Shown: positions 21,969 through 64,000 of the stretch, piece by piece
Layout of the letters: every line of letters begins with the position of its first letter
How positions within the stretch are numbered: position 1 is the stretch's first letter
Assembly: GCA_023055505.1 (NCBI GenBank)
Contig: JALIRH010000002.1
Location: 38,573,733 to 38,637,732 of the forward strand
Reading direction: 5' to 3'
Length of the DNA: 64,000 nt
DNA from: Callipepla californica brunnescens
Lineage: Eukaryota > Chordata > Aves > Galliformes > Odontophoridae
The notes under the pieces: generated by a model
What the model was told of the DNA's origin: nothing
Database searches by the model: none
What the model saw: only the letters and a program-made list of their open reading frames with translations
Translations under genes and position numbers: made by a program

Positions 21969-21974
21969 CACGTG
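21969..21974. promoter_or_regulatory. E-box CACGTG (USF/MYC-type)
   Basis: A perfect palindromic CACGTG inside GTCACGTGGCC, 7 bases from the E2F-like site. GTCACGTG is the preferred USF/MITF/MYC-type core. Confidence 0.55.
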
Positions 21975-21998
21975 GCCGCGCTCTCGCGGGCTTTCTGA

Positions 21999-22003
21999 CC
22001 AAT
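21999..22003 (+). promoter_or_regulatory. CCAAT box (NF-Y type)
   Basis: CTGACCAATGGG is a strong NF-Y-like context, about 165 bases upstream of the MCM4 start and 515 upstream of the PRKDC start. Confidence 0.55.
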
Positions 22004-22517
22004 GGGTGCGCGCAGCGGCAGCGGGATCTTCCACTTCATAGAGAATGGGGAGGATCTCCTCCGCAGAAGGGAAGGAAGAACGAGGTGATCCCACCGAGCC
22101 CGCAGGATCGCGGTGCTGTCCCGCCTAAAGGCTTATAGTGCGCGCAGCTGCACGGCGCGGGCCGCTCGCCGTCCCACAGAACTCAAATCGTCGTGGGTGG
22201 AACCGTGCATCCCCCCTCAACCCGGAGTGGTACCGCCCACGGTGGATCGAGTTCCGCGGCAAAACGAGCCGCGGAAGGGTGGAGTAGTCCATTCTGCACG
22301 AGGAGGGGAGGGCGGTGTTTGCGGGTTTCTGTAGACGGCCTTTCTTGAAGACAGAAATCCCTCGCAGCCCTTCTCCGCACGTTCGTCTTTATCGGGCCGA
22401 TTCTCCCAGCGTCTGTCCGCCGTTGTCCTTCCTCAGAGCGCTCCGGCGCGGATAACGCAAAATCCTCCCCCACCCTGAGGCAGAGTTGGGTCAGGCCTAG
22501 GGGCGGCGTAGCTCGGC

Positions 22518-63543
<41,026 letters not shown>

Positions 63544-63639
63544 GTGAGAAATGCAACTCATCAAAGAACGATTTTTCGTAAAAGTTCAAGATGAAGAGAA
63601 CCTCTTAACTTGCCAGCATAAAGTATCAGAGTTTTGTTG

Positions 63640-64000
63640 TTCATTTATTGGGAACTTTTTGATCCATCATCCCCCTGCTATAGTCTGTCACTGTGCTTTT
63701 TTATCTGCAAACTTGGTGATACCTTCTTAGTACAGGTACTAAGGAAACCAAGTAGGAAATGTGCCCTCCTTCATTTGTTGCTTGTTAACAGAGACAATTT
63801 TGTAGGTAAAGTGGTTATTAGTGGTCATCTTGGCCATACTGCCATGAAGTCATTGAAGTGATAAGGGAAACTTATCACTGCTGTGAAAACTTTAACCCTG
63901 AATATGGGAAGTGCAGACTTCAGGCTGCTTGGGAACTAGTTGACAGGATGCCCTGAGGAACTGCTTTTGAAGGCAGTGGGGTCTGTCAGTGCTGGTCACT
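63640..64000 (+). mobile_element. CR1 ORF2 endonuclease-region fragment, continues past the window
   Basis: This fragment comes from further upstream in CR1 than any other copy in the window. The plus strand encodes FLVQVLRKPSRKCALLHLLL and NRDNFVGKVVISGHLGHTAM. This matches the end of the CR1 endonuclease domain, where functional copies have a conserved GxSDH motif; here it reads GHTAM, so the catalytic His/Asp are lost. From about 63915 the next ORF2 segment follows with stops. It lies in PRKDC intron 51. Confidence 0.8.

Larger units (their letters stand above)
21835..22517. promoter_or_regulatory. Divergent MCM4/PRKDC promoter, GC-rich
   Basis: Only 683 bases separate the MCM4 start codon (21834-21832, minus) from the PRKDC start codon (22518-22520, plus). 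The interval and the flanking first exons and introns (about 21.5-22.85 kb) are strongly GC- and CpG-rich, unlike the rest of the window. There is no clear TATA box. Motifs lie nearer the MCM4 side: an E2F-like site at 21954-21962, an E-box at 21969-21974 and CCAAT at 21999-22003. A shared CpG-island promoter is inferred from position and composition, and vertebrate MCM4 and PRKDC are known to be head-to-head neighbours. Transcription start sites cannot be read from the sequence. Confidence 0.8.

Overview
This is vertebrate nuclear DNA, almost certainly from a bird and most likely a galliform such as chicken. The evidence is many 5'-truncated CR1 LINE copies, often ending in the typical octamer-like 3' tail, two multi-exon vertebrate genes with GT-AG introns, and Pol III tRNA genes. 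There is no bacterial operon, CRISPR array or phage content. Species and chromosome cannot be proven from the window alone.

Layout. (1) 1 to about 11.25 kb is intergenic. It holds four intronless tRNA-Ala(AGC) genes at 567, 1162 (minus strand), 5231 and 5826, several CR1 fragments and one LTR-like repeat. (2) About 11.25-21.83 kb, minus strand, is the complete MCM4 gene: 16 coding exons that join in frame to 859 codons plus TAA. (3) 21.84-22.52 kb is a GC-rich head-to-head promoter interval of 683 bp between the two start codons, with CCAAT, E-box and E2F-like motifs. (4) 22.52-63.54 kb, plus strand, holds the first 51 coding exons of PRKDC (DNA-PKcs). They join in frame to about 2,296 residues, a little over half of the protein. 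The FAT and kinase domains lie beyond the right edge. Introns contain CR1 fragments, two more copies of the LTR-like repeat and simple repeats.

How the genes relate. MCM4 is a subunit of the MCM2-7 replicative helicase. PRKDC is the Ku-dependent kinase of non-homologous end joining. The close divergent arrangement of a replication gene and a repair gene is the known vertebrate MCM4/PRKDC configuration, and a shared CpG-rich promoter is the natural inference.

I found no undescribed multi-gene system. The items most worth a second look are a probable GC-AG intron in PRKDC, a roughly 126-bp pure A/T palindromic tract in MCM4 intron 9, an LTR-like family with a conserved long hairpin, and the shared promoter flanked by same-orientation CR1 copies. 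Exon boundaries were read by eye from frame continuity, splice sites and recalled homology to the human proteins; no alignment was run.
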